NCBI GenBank assembly: GCA_964515555.1
Contig: CAZEVY010000008.1
Location: 35,913-99,912, forward strand
Direction of reading: 5' to 3'
From: CAZEVY01 sp964515555
Lineage (GTDB): Bacteria; Acidobacteriota; Terriglobia; Bryobacterales; Bryobacteraceae
DNA length: 64,000 nucleotides
In this document: piece by piece, positions 1-7,808 of the stretch
How positions within the stretch are numbered: the stretch's first letter is position 1
Layout of the letters: each line of letters opens with the position of its first letter
The notes under the pieces: model-generated
The model's database searches: none
What the model saw: the letters and a program-made list of their open reading frames with translations, nothing else
What the model was told of the DNA's origin: nothing
Made by a program: the position numbers and the translations under genes

Positions 1-874
1 GCGCCACCGTCAGGAATCCGCGCATGGCCGCGGGCACGAACTTGTCGCGCCGGTAAATGATGCCGCACTCGACTGCGAACTCGAGGCCCGGCACGTGGAA
101 CTGCCGCATGCGGCCCGACTTGAGCCGCGCGCACACCAGCGGCTTGGGCTGGATCGACACGCCCAGGCCCAGATCGACCAGCTTCGACTGGAGATCGTGG
201 TCATTGGTCTCGACGGCCAGCTTCAGGGTGCTGCCGCGCTCGCGCAGCAGGTGCTCCAGCCGCCCGCGCGCCGGGCAACCCTGCTGACAGAGAATCCACG
301 GAAGCTCGCCGAGCCGATCGACACCAAGCTGCCGCTCGGCCACCAGCGATCCGTCGCCCGGCGCGACGAAGATCATCTCGGCGGTGAGCAGCGAGACCTG
401 TGTGAGATAGGGCGACTGCCGCGTGGCCTCGTCGAGCACCATCAGCCCGAGGTCGACGCGGCGGTCGAGCACTTTCTGCAAGACCTCGTCGGGCCAGCCT
501 GTCTCGACGTGGATGCGCACGGCGGGGAACTTCTTCCGATAACCCTCCAGCAGCCACGGCAGGTAGTGCACGGCGAGCACGTGATAGGCGCCGATCGAGA
601 GCCTCCCGGCGCCCTGCTCCTTGAGATCGCCGATCTCCTCGCGCGCCACCTCCACCGTCTGCGCCACGCGGTCGGCGTGCTTGAGCAGCACTTCGCCGGC
701 GAGCGTGAGCTGCACCTTGCGGCCGCGCTCCAACAGCGATTCGCCCAGTTCGTCCTCGAGCGCGCGAATCTGCTTGCTGACGGCGGGCTGGCTGATGTGG
801 ACGGACTCGGCGGCCATGCGGAAGTTCTTCAGGCGCGCGACGGCGCGGAAGGTGGCGAGCTGATCGAGCGTCAT
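1..874 (-). CDS. LysR-family transcriptional regulator, 3'-truncated by window edge
   Basis: Reads leftward from ATG at 874 and stays open to the window start (291 residues), so only the extreme C-terminus is missing. Residues 1-60 form a LysR winged helix-turn-helix, with the recognition segment AESVHISQPAVSKQIRALE. A coiled linker follows, then a periplasmic-binding-protein-like effector domain from about residue 90 (GAGRLSIGAYHVLAVHYLP). The start is supported by GGGGGAA seven bases upstream. LysR proteins bind DNA as tetramers and often control a divergent neighbour; here that is the small TPR gene at 952. A TATAAT lies on the same strand near 921-926. The effector cannot be inferred. Confidence 0.93.
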   Translation of the reverse strand, partial: MTLDQLATFRAVARLKNFRMAAESVHISQPAVSKQIRALEDELGESLLERGRKVQLTLAGEVLLKHADRVAQTVEVAREEIGDLKEQGAGRLSIGAYHVLAVHYLPWLLEGYRKKFPAVRIHVETGWPDEVLQKVLDRRVDLGLMVLDEATRQSPYLTQVSLLTAEMIFVAPGDGSLVAERQLGVDRLGELPWILCQQGCPARGRLEHLLRERGSTLKLAVETNDHDLQSKLVDLGLGVSIQPKPLVCARLKSGRMRQFHVPGLEFAVECGIIYRRDKFVPAAMRGFLTVA

Positions 875-951
875 GAGCGATTCCCCCAGGTCATGGACTT
901 CGTAAGATCAATTCATTGGCATTATATGTCAGGATGCCGCATGATACAAGC

Positions 952-1419
952 ATGCAGTTAGCGGGGGGCTTGATTAACTTGCTGTGGCTCCTGGGGCCGG
1001 AGGTGGCCCGGACGCCGCTGACGGTCGCCGATAACCAGCAGGAATCGATCTCATTCCATCGTCCGACGGCCGGAGAGGCGGCGCTGTGGAACAACGAAGG
1101 CGAGCTGGCGCGCCGCGCCGGGCGCCTGGCCGAGGCGGCCGCGCTGCTCGACCGCTCGATCGAGGCCTGGGAGCTGCTGCTCGGGCCGGATCATCCCAAT
1201 CTGGCGTATCCGCTCACCAATCGCGCCCTGGTCGACTTGGCGCAAGGACGCCTGGCCTCCGCCGAAAAACGGCTGTGGCGCGCTCTGACGATTCGTCAGC
1301 GGGCGCTCGGGGAATCGCATCCGCTGTGCGGTGCGACGCGGTGGAATCTGAGCGCCGCCCTTGAAGTCCAAGGCCGGCCGACCGAGGCGGCCCGTGTTCG
1401 CGCGATGTCGATTCGGTAG
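952..1419 (+). CDS. small TPR-repeat protein, possibly exported
   Basis: A 155-residue protein with a hydrophobic N-terminus (MQLAGGLINLLWLLG). It then carries two to three tetratricopeptide units of the kinesin-light-chain/TPR_12 style (for example GRLAEAAALLDRSIEAWE and GRLASAEKRLWRALTIRQ). TPRs are protein-protein interaction scaffolds; no catalytic domain is visible. The frame also opens with a TTG at 916, but ATG 952 places the hydrophobic stretch at the terminus like a signal peptide, so I prefer it. It is divergent from the LysR gene and convergent with another TPR gene (stops at 1419 and 1420). Function unknown. Confidence 0.7.
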   Translation: MQLAGGLINLLWLLGPEVARTPLTVADNQQESISFHRPTAGEAALWNNEGELARRAGRLAEAAALLDRSIEAWELLLGPDHPNLAYPLTNRALVDLAQGRLASAEKRLWRALTIRQRALGESHPLCGATRWNLSAALEVQGRPTEAARVRAMSIR

Positions 1420-1974
1420 CTACTTCGCCGTGAGCCGTTGAATCCACTGCTCGACGCCGGGCCGGTTGGCGGCCCGCGGCGATTCCAGGTAGGACCGCAG
1501 CTCGGCCGCGGCCTCCCCCTTCTCGCCGCGGCACTCCAGCAGCCGCGCCAGCGTCAGGCGCGCGCGCGGGAAGTGGTCGCTGGCGGCGCGCAGGTCGCGC
1601 TCGGCTTCGCCCGTGCAGCGGCCCGCGGTGACTTCCGAGACGCCCAGCACGTAACGCGCGGATACGCTCGACGGATCCAGTTGCAGGCCGCGCCGCGCCG
1701 AGATGGCGGCGTCGGAGAAGCGGCTCGCCGTGGCCAGAGCCAGCGCCAGGTTGACGTGCACGCGCGCCGCCCACGGGTCCGTGTCGCGCGCGCGGCTCAG
1801 TTCGGCGATGGCGCCTTCGACGTCGCCGGCGTTAAGCCGCCGGACGCCGAGATTGTTGCGGGCCTCGATGTAGTCGGGCGCGATGCGCAGCGCGTTCTCC
1901 AGCCGCCGCGTGGCTTCCGCGTCGTCGCCCTTGCGCAGAGCTTTCTCCGCCGCGGCGAATTCCTGCTTCGCTTT
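1420..1974 (-). CDS. TPR-repeat protein, C-terminal part, interrupted by assembly gap
   Basis: About 184 C-terminal residues are visible, ending at a stop at 1420-1422. They are built from successive TPR units (KALRKGDDAEATRRLENAL, GDVEGAIAELSRARD and others). The 5' part lies in the N run. On the far side of the gap an ATG at 2084 (MWQ, preceded by GGAG nine bases upstream) could be the true start, but the frame across 100 placeholder Ns cannot be trusted. It probably acts as a scaffold or assembly protein. Its stop abuts that of the convergent TPR gene. Confidence 0.75.
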   Translation of the reverse strand, partial: KAKQEFAAAEKALRKGDDAEATRRLENALRIAPDYIEARNNLGVRRLNAGDVEGAIAELSRARDTDPWAARVHVNLALALATASRFSDAAISARRGLQLDPSSVSARYVLGVSEVTAGRCTGEAERDLRAASDHFPRARLTLARLLECRGEKGEAAAELRSYLESPRAANRPGVEQWIQRLTAK

Positions 1975-2074
1975 NNNNNNNNNNNNNNNNNNNNNNNNNN
2001 NNNNNNNNNNNNNNNNNNNNNNNNNNNNNNNNNNNNNNNNNNNNNNNNNNNNNNNNNNNNNNNNNNNNNNNNNN
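1975..2074. other. assembly gap (100 N)
   Basis: Exactly 100 undetermined bases, the conventional length for a scaffold gap of unknown size. It truncates the TPR gene on the minus strand. Confidence 0.99.
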
Positions 2075-2084
2075 TCTGCCACAT

Positions 2085-2463
2085 AACCTTGGTCTCCAAC
2101 GGATCTGCCGGACGCCGGGATCAGCGACCTCCGCGGCCGCGCCGCTGCGACGGACACATGCACGCGCAGATCCAGAAGTTCTTGTCGAACCGGCGGTCCG
2201 GGCTTGGGGATTGTCTCGAAGCATGCCGCGCTGTTCGCGACGGACGAGCTTCGACCAGGGGATGTGCGACGGGCACACCGATACTTCAGGGGAGCGAAGG
2301 AGTGCTTACGCTTCGTGTTCTGGCGGGGACGACGAGGCCCTTACACCCGCAATTGTAAGCGACGCCATCGCCGGGAATCCAATAAAAACTTTGGATACCC
2401 GTCATAGATTGGTTCGTCTTGGAGACTTCACGGAAGCCCCTCATAATCGAAGGGAGGTAACAA
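2085..2463. other. non-coding stretch upstream of the GAF/ANTAR gene
   Basis: I recognise no gene here. Short frames exist on both strands but none has a recognisable product or a convincing start. The last 120 bases are visibly richer in A/T than the rest of the window and lead into a strong ribosome-binding site at about 2451-2457. The promoter of the downstream regulator is probably here, but no clear -35/-10 pair stands out. Confidence 0.5.
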
Positions 2464-3738
2464 GTGGAGTTATTGACTATGAACACATCGGAGGCGCCGG
2501 GTACGCAGGTGGTGCTGTTGCACAGGATCAGCAACATCGTCAGCTCCGGCGTCGAACTCGAAAGCGTTTTGCAGGAACTGATCGCGCTCACGGTGGAGGT
2601 TACCGATTGCGACGCCTGCCTGGTCTATCTGGTGGAGGCCGCCAGCGGCGAGATCGTGCTGCGCGCGTCGCAGCTTCCGCATCCGGCCGAGATCGGCAAC
2701 ATCCGGCTCCGCATGGGCGAGGGCGTTACCGGATGGGTGGCCGAGCATCGTTCCGTGGTGGCGCTGCCTTCCAACGCCGCCGCCGATTCGCGCTTCAAGT
2801 TTTTCGCCACACTACCCGAGGACACTTACGACGCCTTCCTTTCGGTTCCGCTGGTTGCCGGCGGCGACATGATCGGCGTCATCAACATCCACCATCGTGG
2901 GCCGCACCCGCACTCGGCCGATGAAGTCGCGCTGGTCAGCTTCATCGGAGAGCAGCTGGGCGGGGCCATCGCCAAGTCGCGGCTGAGCGAGCGGTCGCAG
3001 ATGGCGGCGCGGCACATGGAGACGCTGGCGGCGGTGGCCGACGCCATCGCCAGCGACAGCTATCTGAACCGCATCCTTCAGGCCATCTCCGAGATGGTCG
3101 CCGAGACCATGGATTCGGCGGTGTGCTCGATCATGCTGGTGGACGACGAGAAGCAGGAGCTGGTGGTGTCGGCGGCGCGGTGCTCCTCGCCCGAGTACCT
3201 GCACAAGCTGCCGCTGAAGATCGAGGATTCCCTCATCGGCCACGTGGTGCGCGAGCGGCGCGCGATCTCGGTGCCCAACGTGATCGCCGAGAAGCGCTAC
3301 CGCTACCCGGAGCTGGCCCGCAAGACGGGGCTGACGTCGCTGCTCTCGGTGCCGCTGCTGGCGCGCGAGAAGGTGATCGGCACGATCAACATCTACACCA
3401 AGGAGCAGCGGGTGTTTCGCGACGAGGAGATCGGCTTCGTGAAGGCGGTGGCGGGCCAGGCGGCGGTGGCCATCGAGAACGCGCGGCTGATGTCGGAGAC
3501 GCTGGAGATGAAGCGGGCGCTGGAGTCGCGCAAGGTGGTGGAGCGCGCCAAGGGCATCCTCCAGCAGCGCTACACGCTCAGCGAGGAGGACGCGTATCTT
3601 CGGCTGCGCAACGAAAGCCGGCGGATGCGCAAGCCGATGCGCGAACTGGCCGAGGCGATCATCCTCGCCGAGGAGCTGCACCGCAAGGGCGAGCGCAAGG
3701 AGGGACCGTGCGAGCCGCCCGACTTGCCGGAGATGTAG
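2464..3738 (+). CDS. GAF-GAF-ANTAR signalling protein
   Basis: A 424-residue soluble protein. GAF domain 1 spans about residues 15-170 and GAF domain 2 about 190-340; the second ends in the typical GIGxxNxY-like strand (KVIGTINIYTKE). A C-terminal ANTAR domain follows at about 345-400, with the signature VVERAKGILQQRYTLSEEDA. ANTAR domains bind paired hairpins in nascent mRNA and prevent termination; GAF domains sense small molecules or mediate dimerisation. The likely role is ligand-controlled transcription antitermination. GTG at 2464 is chosen because GGGAGGT lies 6-7 bases upstream; the in-frame ATG at 2479 has no such site. No histidine kinase or receiver gene is adjacent. Confidence 0.9.
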   Translation: MELLTMNTSEAPGTQVVLLHRISNIVSSGVELESVLQELIALTVEVTDCDACLVYLVEAASGEIVLRASQLPHPAEIGNIRLRMGEGVTGWVAEHRSVVALPSNAAADSRFKFFATLPEDTYDAFLSVPLVAGGDMIGVINIHHRGPHPHSADEVALVSFIGEQLGGAIAKSRLSERSQMAARHMETLAAVADAIASDSYLNRILQAISEMVAETMDSAVCSIMLVDDEKQELVVSAARCSSPEYLHKLPLKIEDSLIGHVVRERRAISVPNVIAEKRYRYPELARKTGLTSLLSVPLLAREKVIGTINIYTKEQRVFRDEEIGFVKAVAGQAAVAIENARLMSETLEMKRALESRKVVERAKGILQQRYTLSEEDAYLRLRNESRRMRKPMRELAEAIILAEELHRKGERKEGPCEPPDLPEM

Positions 3739-3809
3739 AGCGCCGTCCGGGAATCGGGCCTGGAGGGCCTCCGCCGCGCCGCCCTGGAGGGCCGCCCCAT
3801 GCGGTCTGT

Positions 3810-3815
3810 TAGAAT
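3810..3815 (+). promoter_or_regulatory. -10-like TAGAAT seven bases before GTG 3823
   Basis: TAGAAT followed by GGTCTCA and GTG. The spacing would put the transcription start at or one base before the start codon. It argues for GTG 3823 over the upstream ATGs at 3799 and 3814. Confidence 0.5.
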
Positions 3816-3822
3816 GGTCTCA

Positions 3823-4593
3823 GTGTCGGCGCTGCCTGATTCCGGCCGGCTGAACGTGAGCGAGTTCGTCGAGCGGATCCGCCATGAGATGATCCCGGTC
3901 AACAGCCGGTTTTCCTATTTCGCCACGTCCCTGAACCTTTCCGACGAGGACCTGCGCGAGTACCTGTCGGAGCCCATCGCGGCGCTCCCCCCCAAGCTGT
4001 GCGGGCTTTTGCCCCCGGTCGCGATCCTGCTGGTGCCCTATCTCGAGCGCACCAACGGCCGCCCCAAGCGCGGCCACGCAATCGAGGAGACCATTGTCTT
4101 TGAGAAACCCGGCGACGCGCGCATCTGCTTCGACACCCATGTCGAGCGGAAGGACGAGGAGATTCTCGCGTTCGGCGTGATGGACCAGGAAATGGTCGAC
4201 TACCATTACCGTCTTTTCCGCCAGATGGCGCGGCTCGCCGAGGGGCTGACCGATCCGGGCGAGTTCAACTCCTATTCGTCGATGCTGCGCGAAGAGTTGA
4301 GCGCCGGTGTGCACGGCGAAGTCGACGAGCAGAGCTGGCGCATGAAGCAGGGTCTGCAACGGCGTCAGAAGAGCGTCCGCCAGACGAAGGCGTTCAGCGA
4401 GTACGCGCGGCAATCGATGGTCGACACGATGACGCTCTACCTGCACGGAATCTGCTGCGACATCGACGTGGAGACCGGCCCCCGGCAGCTTCCCAGCCGT
4501 TATCTTCGGAAGCGGCTGGAGGTGTTGCAGTCGCTCTATCCTCCACCGGAGGGCTACGCCGTTTTTCCCGAGGACGTCCGCGGCGGGGCATAG
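3823..4593 (+). CDS. hypothetical cytosolic protein
   Basis: A soluble protein of about 256 residues with no signal peptide or membrane segment and no domain I recognise. The middle has a mixed charged region (RICFDTHVERKDEEILAF). A helix-rich C-terminal half includes EQSWRMKQGLQRRQKSVRQT and a CC pair in LHGICCDIDVE. The N-terminal part keeps a hydrophobic stretch, KLCGLLPPVAILLVPYLE. The frame opens at ATG 3799; I prefer GTG 3823 because a -10-like hexamer lies inside the longer version. Its stop is directly followed by the second N gap, so its downstream partner is unknown. Confidence 0.72.
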   Translation: MSALPDSGRLNVSEFVERIRHEMIPVNSRFSYFATSLNLSDEDLREYLSEPIAALPPKLCGLLPPVAILLVPYLERTNGRPKRGHAIEETIVFEKPGDARICFDTHVERKDEEILAFGVMDQEMVDYHYRLFRQMARLAEGLTDPGEFNSYSSMLREELSAGVHGEVDEQSWRMKQGLQRRQKSVRQTKAFSEYARQSMVDTMTLYLHGICCDIDVETGPRQLPSRYLRKRLEVLQSLYPPPEGYAVFPEDVRGGA

Positions 4594-4693
4594 NNNNNNN
4601 NNNNNNNNNNNNNNNNNNNNNNNNNNNNNNNNNNNNNNNNNNNNNNNNNNNNNNNNNNNNNNNNNNNNNNNNNNNNNNNNNNNNNNNNNNNNN
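4594..4693. other. assembly gap (100 N)
   Basis: A second run of exactly 100 N. It begins immediately after the stop codon of the preceding gene, so the spacing to the next gene is unknown. Confidence 0.99.
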
Positions 4694-4718
4694 TGCGCAG
4701 GCCGAGACCCGGAGGAGA

Positions 4719-4976
4719 ATGCTCAACGCGATGACCGACCGAGGACTGCTGTTTCTCACGAGCGTACTGATGACGCTCCTCTCTCTCGGTTATGCAATCT
4801 GCCTGGTGTTCACCGGCCAGGTCGCCTACCTCGACGGAATCTTCCTGGCGCTGGTGTGCCTGCTCGTCGCGCTGGCGTTCGCTCTGTACCTGTGGTTCCT
4901 CTACAATCGCGCCAAACAGGAGCTGCTCCCGCCTCCGCCGGGCAAGAAGAAACCAGCCGCCCCCGCCGACGAGTAA
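4719..4976 (+). CDS. small two-TM membrane protein
   Basis: 85 residues: two hydrophobic helices (about 10-32, GLLFLTSVLMTLLSLGYAI; about 40-62, IFLALVCLLVALAFALYLWF) joined by a short loop. A cytoplasmic tail rich in proline, lysine and alanine follows. GGAGGAG sits just before ATG 4719; ATG 4731 is an alternative. No family recognised. Small two-TM proteins of this sort are often accessory subunits, but the gene that should identify the partner is lost in the gap. Confidence 0.65.
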   Translation: MLNAMTDRGLLFLTSVLMTLLSLGYAICLVFTGQVAYLDGIFLALVCLLVALAFALYLWFLYNRAKQELLPPPPGKKKPAAPADE

Positions 4977-5015
4977 GCCCAGCGGCCAATCCCCGCGTCC
5001 GGCCGTCGAACCCGT

Positions 5016-5021
5016 CATAAT
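5016..5021 (+). promoter_or_regulatory. -10-like CATAAT six bases before GTG 5028
   Basis: CATAAT, then GTAGCG, then the GTG start. No Shine-Dalgarno-like purine run separates them. Confidence 0.45.
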
Positions 5022-5027
5022 GTAGCG

Positions 5028-5945
5028 GTGCCGACGTTCTGCCTCGCCGCGCTGCTGGCCTCCGCGCTCTTTGCCGAGCAGACGGTCACGAAATCCGGCG
5101 CGCCCGCGCGTCCCAAGGTGCGCAGCCATATCGCCATCCTCGATATCGACGGCAAGACGCCGCCGCGCACCATCCATGAAGCCGACCGCCTGGTCGAGGC
5201 GCCCAACTGGTCGCCCGACGGCGCCTATCTGCTGGTCAACTCCGAGGGGCGATTGTGGAAGCTCCCGGTCGTCGGCGGGCCGCTCGAGCCGGTCGCGACC
5301 GGCGCCGTCAACCGCATCAACAACGACCACGGCATCTCGCCCGACGGAAAATGGTTCGTCATTTCAGCGGGCCATATGTACCTGGTCCCGTCGACCGGCG
5401 GCGAACCGAAACAGATCACCAGCGCGACGCCCAGCTACTATCACGGCTGGTCGCCCGACGGCGCGACGCTCGCATACTGCGCGCGCCGCGACAACAACTT
5501 CGACATCTACGGCATTTCCCGCGAGGGCGGACCTGAGCGCCGCCTGACATCGCACATCGGCTACGACGACGGACCCGATTACACCCCCGACGGCCGCTGG
5601 ATCTACTTCAACTCCGATCGCTCCGGAAGCTGGGACATCTGGCGCATGCCCGCAACCGGCGCGGGTGCGGGCGACGCGCTCGCCGAGCGGGTCACCAGCG
5701 ACGAGTTCGAGGACTGGTTCCCGCACCCTTCCCCCGACGGCAAATGGATCGTGTTCGTCTCGTTCGAAAAGGGTACGCAAGGGCACCCGGCCAACCGGAA
5801 CGTCGTGCTGCGGCGGATGCCTCTGGCGGGCGGTTCGATCGAGATCATCGCGAAGCTCTTCGGCGGACAGGGCACGCTCAACGTCAACTCCTGGTCGCCC
5901 GATTCCCGGCGCTTCGCCTTCGTGAGATACTCGCTGCTCGAATAG
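5028..5945 (+). CDS. secreted TolB-like beta-propeller (PD40 repeats)
   Basis: 305 residues: an N-terminal signal peptide (MPTFCLAALLASALFAEQ) and repeated PD40/WD40-like blades with the SPDGxxxxF/Y signature (NWSPDGAYLL, ISPDGKWFV, GWSPDGATLAY, YTPDGRWIYF, PSPDGKWIVF, WSPDSRRFAF). Such propellers are extracytoplasmic binding or scaffold modules, as in the C-terminal half of TolB; no enzyme domain is attached. It begins with GTG. The next gene, an NHL propeller, starts two bases after its stop, so the two exported propellers are probably one operon. Confidence 0.85.
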   Translation: MPTFCLAALLASALFAEQTVTKSGAPARPKVRSHIAILDIDGKTPPRTIHEADRLVEAPNWSPDGAYLLVNSEGRLWKLPVVGGPLEPVATGAVNRINNDHGISPDGKWFVISAGHMYLVPSTGGEPKQITSATPSYYHGWSPDGATLAYCARRDNNFDIYGISREGGPERRLTSHIGYDDGPDYTPDGRWIYFNSDRSGSWDIWRMPATGAGAGDALAERVTSDEFEDWFPHPSPDGKWIVFVSFEKGTQGHPANRNVVLRRMPLAGGSIEIIAKLFGGQGTLNVNSWSPDSRRFAFVRYSLLE

Positions 5946-5947
5946 CC

Positions 5948-6892
5948 ATGCGAGTCCGATTCCTTCCGCTCGCCCTCGCGGCATGCCTCGCGCAGGACCC
6001 GCGCCCCGCGCCGACCGAGGAGCAGGCCGCCGCGCTGCGAGCCCTGGTCGCCGCGGCGCCGAAGCTCGATATGCGCCTCGACCCCATCCGCATCGTGAAG
6101 CCCTCCGCCGCCTGGACCACCGACTACGTCTCGTGGGTCGCCGCCGGACCCGGCGGCGTGCTCTACGCGCTTTGCCGGAACATGAACGAGGACAACGTAC
6201 TCGTCCTCGACCACGACGGCCGCATCCTGCGCTCCTGGGGTAAGGGTCTGTTCACCAACCCGCACAGCGTGCGGATCGACCCGCAGGGCAACGTCTGGAC
6301 GGTCGATTCCGGCAGCTCCAAGGCCATCAAGTTCACGCCGAAGGGCGAGAAGCTGCTCGAAATCGACATCGGCGAGATGCCCGAAGGGCGCAGTCGTTTT
6401 CGCGGCGCGGCCGACATCGCCTTCGCCGCGGGCCGCATCTTCATCGCCGACGGCTACGGAAACGCGCGCATCCTGGAATACGACCAGTCGGGCAAGCGGG
6501 TGCGGGCCTGGGGATCGGCGGGCGTCAGGCCGGGACAGTTCCACCTGCCGCACAGTATCGCCGCGTCGCCCGACCGCTTGCTCTACGTCGCCGATCGCGA
6601 GAACGGCCGCATCCAGTGGTTCGACCTGGACGGCCGGCCGCTCGGACAGTGGGATCACCTCGGCAAGACCTTCTCGGTCGACTTCGACGCACAGGGCGGA
6701 CTGTGGATCGGCACGCACCCGCGCAACATCGCCAACGAAGCGCCGGGGTGGATCGCCAAAGTGGACCGCAAGAGCGGCAGGATTCTCGGTTACGTCGAGA
6801 CGGCGGGGCTGCACTCGGTTACCAGCGCGTCGGGAGTGCTTTTCACCGGCGCGCGTCCGCATCCGGATACCGTGCTGCGGTTTCGGAAGTAG
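5948..6892 (+). CDS. NHL-repeat beta-propeller lipoprotein (peptidyl-alpha-hydroxyglycine lyase-like)
   Basis: 314 residues. The N-terminus MRVRFLPLALAACLAQ has a lipobox (LAAC), so it is probably a lipoprotein. The body is a six-bladed NHL propeller; repeats include NPHSVRIDPQGNVWTVDS, GRIFIADGYGNARILEYD and LPHSIAASPDRLLYVADREN. This matches bacterial proteins annotated as peptidyl-alpha-hydroxyglycine alpha-amidating lyase family, though the lyase activity is rarely shown in bacteria and I treat it as fold-level similarity. Start at ATG 5948, two bases after the upstream stop, suggests co-translation. Confidence 0.85.
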   Translation: MRVRFLPLALAACLAQDPRPAPTEEQAAALRALVAAAPKLDMRLDPIRIVKPSAAWTTDYVSWVAAGPGGVLYALCRNMNEDNVLVLDHDGRILRSWGKGLFTNPHSVRIDPQGNVWTVDSGSSKAIKFTPKGEKLLEIDIGEMPEGRSRFRGAADIAFAAGRIFIADGYGNARILEYDQSGKRVRAWGSAGVRPGQFHLPHSIAASPDRLLYVADRENGRIQWFDLDGRPLGQWDHLGKTFSVDFDAQGGLWIGTHPRNIANEAPGWIAKVDRKSGRILGYVETAGLHSVTSASGVLFTGARPHPDTVLRFRK

Positions 6893-6911
6893 CGTCCGGC
6901 GAGGCGCAGAC

Positions 6912-6928
6912 CGCTCGCTCACGCTCGC
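6912..6928. repeat. direct heptamer repeat between convergent genes
   Basis: CGCTCGC occurs twice, separated by TCA, in the 62-base interval between a rightward and a leftward gene, and is closed by complementary CCGC/GCGG ends. Similar GCTCGCT-rich elements recur in intergenic regions of many high-GC genomes. I cannot confirm copies elsewhere. Confidence 0.3.
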
Positions 6929-6954
6929 GGCTCCGCAAGGCAACACGGCCCAAG

Positions 6955-7785
6955 CTACTTCGATGGCAGCAAACCCGTGGCGCGAGTCAGCCGGTCCTCG
7001 ACCCACTCCAGCGTCCGCCGATACTGGTCGCGATCGTTGAGGTCGGCGGCGGCGACGCGCTCGCACAGCTCGTCGGTCAGCGCGCGCAGGCCGGGATAGG
7101 CCCGGCCGCAGGCATCGAGGAAGCGATCGCGGCGGTCCCAGTCGGCCGTCGAGAGGCCCAGCCGGACGTCGACCCACAAGGCGATCTGCCAGGCGCGCTG
7201 ACAGGGCGGCGCCGGCGGAGCCGACGGTTCGTGGCGCTCGATCCGGGCGAGGGTTTCCTCGAGGTTGGGCGCCAGGTAGTCGCGCCAGGCGAAGCCGCGC
7301 CGCGACATTTCGGCGCGAATGAGGACGTGCTGCACGATGTCGCCGGCGTGAATGCGGACGCAGGCCGAGGGGCCGCCCTCGAAATCGGGCAGCGTCCAGC
7401 CGCGCGCGTTCAGCCAGGCGTGGCCGAGCTCGTGCGCGATCAGCGATTCCTCGCCGGCGATCCACTCGGCGGCGCGCGCCATGTTGAGCAGGATGAAGTG
7501 CAGACGCCCCTCCGGCCCCGAGTAGTTGAGCGCCAGCGCATGGGCCGCGTTAAAGCCCGCGAGAAACTCGGGCTGGAGGAAGTAACGGCGGGCCACGGCG
7601 CGCTCGGCGGCGTCGGCGGGCAGAATCAGCAGATTGCGCTCGCGGTCGTGATGCACGCGGACGGGGATGACCCGGCCGCCTCCGAGGCGCTCGATCTTGT
7701 CCTTCCACGCCGCCAGCCGTTCCGTCAGCGCGACCGCCGCCGATGGCTCCTGCATCAGCGCGAAGAGAAGCAGACCGAACGGCAC
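6955..7785 (-). CDS. putative zinc metallopeptidase (HELGH), exported
   Basis: 276 residues from GTG 7785, with a short hydrophobic leader (MPFGLLLFALMQ). A canonical zincin motif HELGH lies at residues 118-122 (ESLIAHELGHAWLNARGW), so the two histidines would ligate zinc and the glutamate act as base. The remainder matches no peptidase family I can name, and no third zinc ligand is certain. The frame stays open far upstream of 7785. I chose GTG because it gives a leader peptide and is preceded by TACCAT at the spacing seen at other starts in this window. Divergent from the lipoprotein gene at 7809. Confidence 0.72.
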   Translation of the reverse strand: MPFGLLLFALMQEPSAAVALTERLAAWKDKIERLGGGRVIPVRVHHDRERNLLILPADAAERAVARRYFLQPEFLAGFNAAHALALNYSGPEGRLHFILLNMARAAEWIAGEESLIAHELGHAWLNARGWTLPDFEGGPSACVRIHAGDIVQHVLIRAEMSRRGFAWRDYLAPNLEETLARIERHEPSAPPAPPCQRAWQIALWVDVRLGLSTADWDRRDRFLDACGRAYPGLRALTDELCERVAAADLNDRDQYRRTLEWVEDRLTRATGLLPSK

Positions 7786-7792
7786 TCGTACA

Positions 7793-7798
7793 ATGGTA
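7793..7798 (-). promoter_or_regulatory. -10-like TACCAT seven bases before GTG 7785
   Basis: Read on the minus strand: TACCAT, TGTACGA, GTG. The same bases overlap a TACAAT on the plus strand (7789-7794), 14 bases before the ATG at 7809, so the divergent pair probably shares one small promoter region. Confidence 0.4.
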
Positions 7799-7808
7799 TC
7801 GGCTCTCC

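Noticed and set aside
95..961. Long plus-strand frames opposite the LysR gene
   Set aside because: They are antisense shadows typical of GC-rich codons; the products are arginine/proline-rich with no domains.
1420..2163. A continuous minus-strand frame through the N run, starting at 2163
   Set aside because: The 100 N are a placeholder of unknown true length, so a frame carried through them is meaningless; only the part up to 1974 is annotated.
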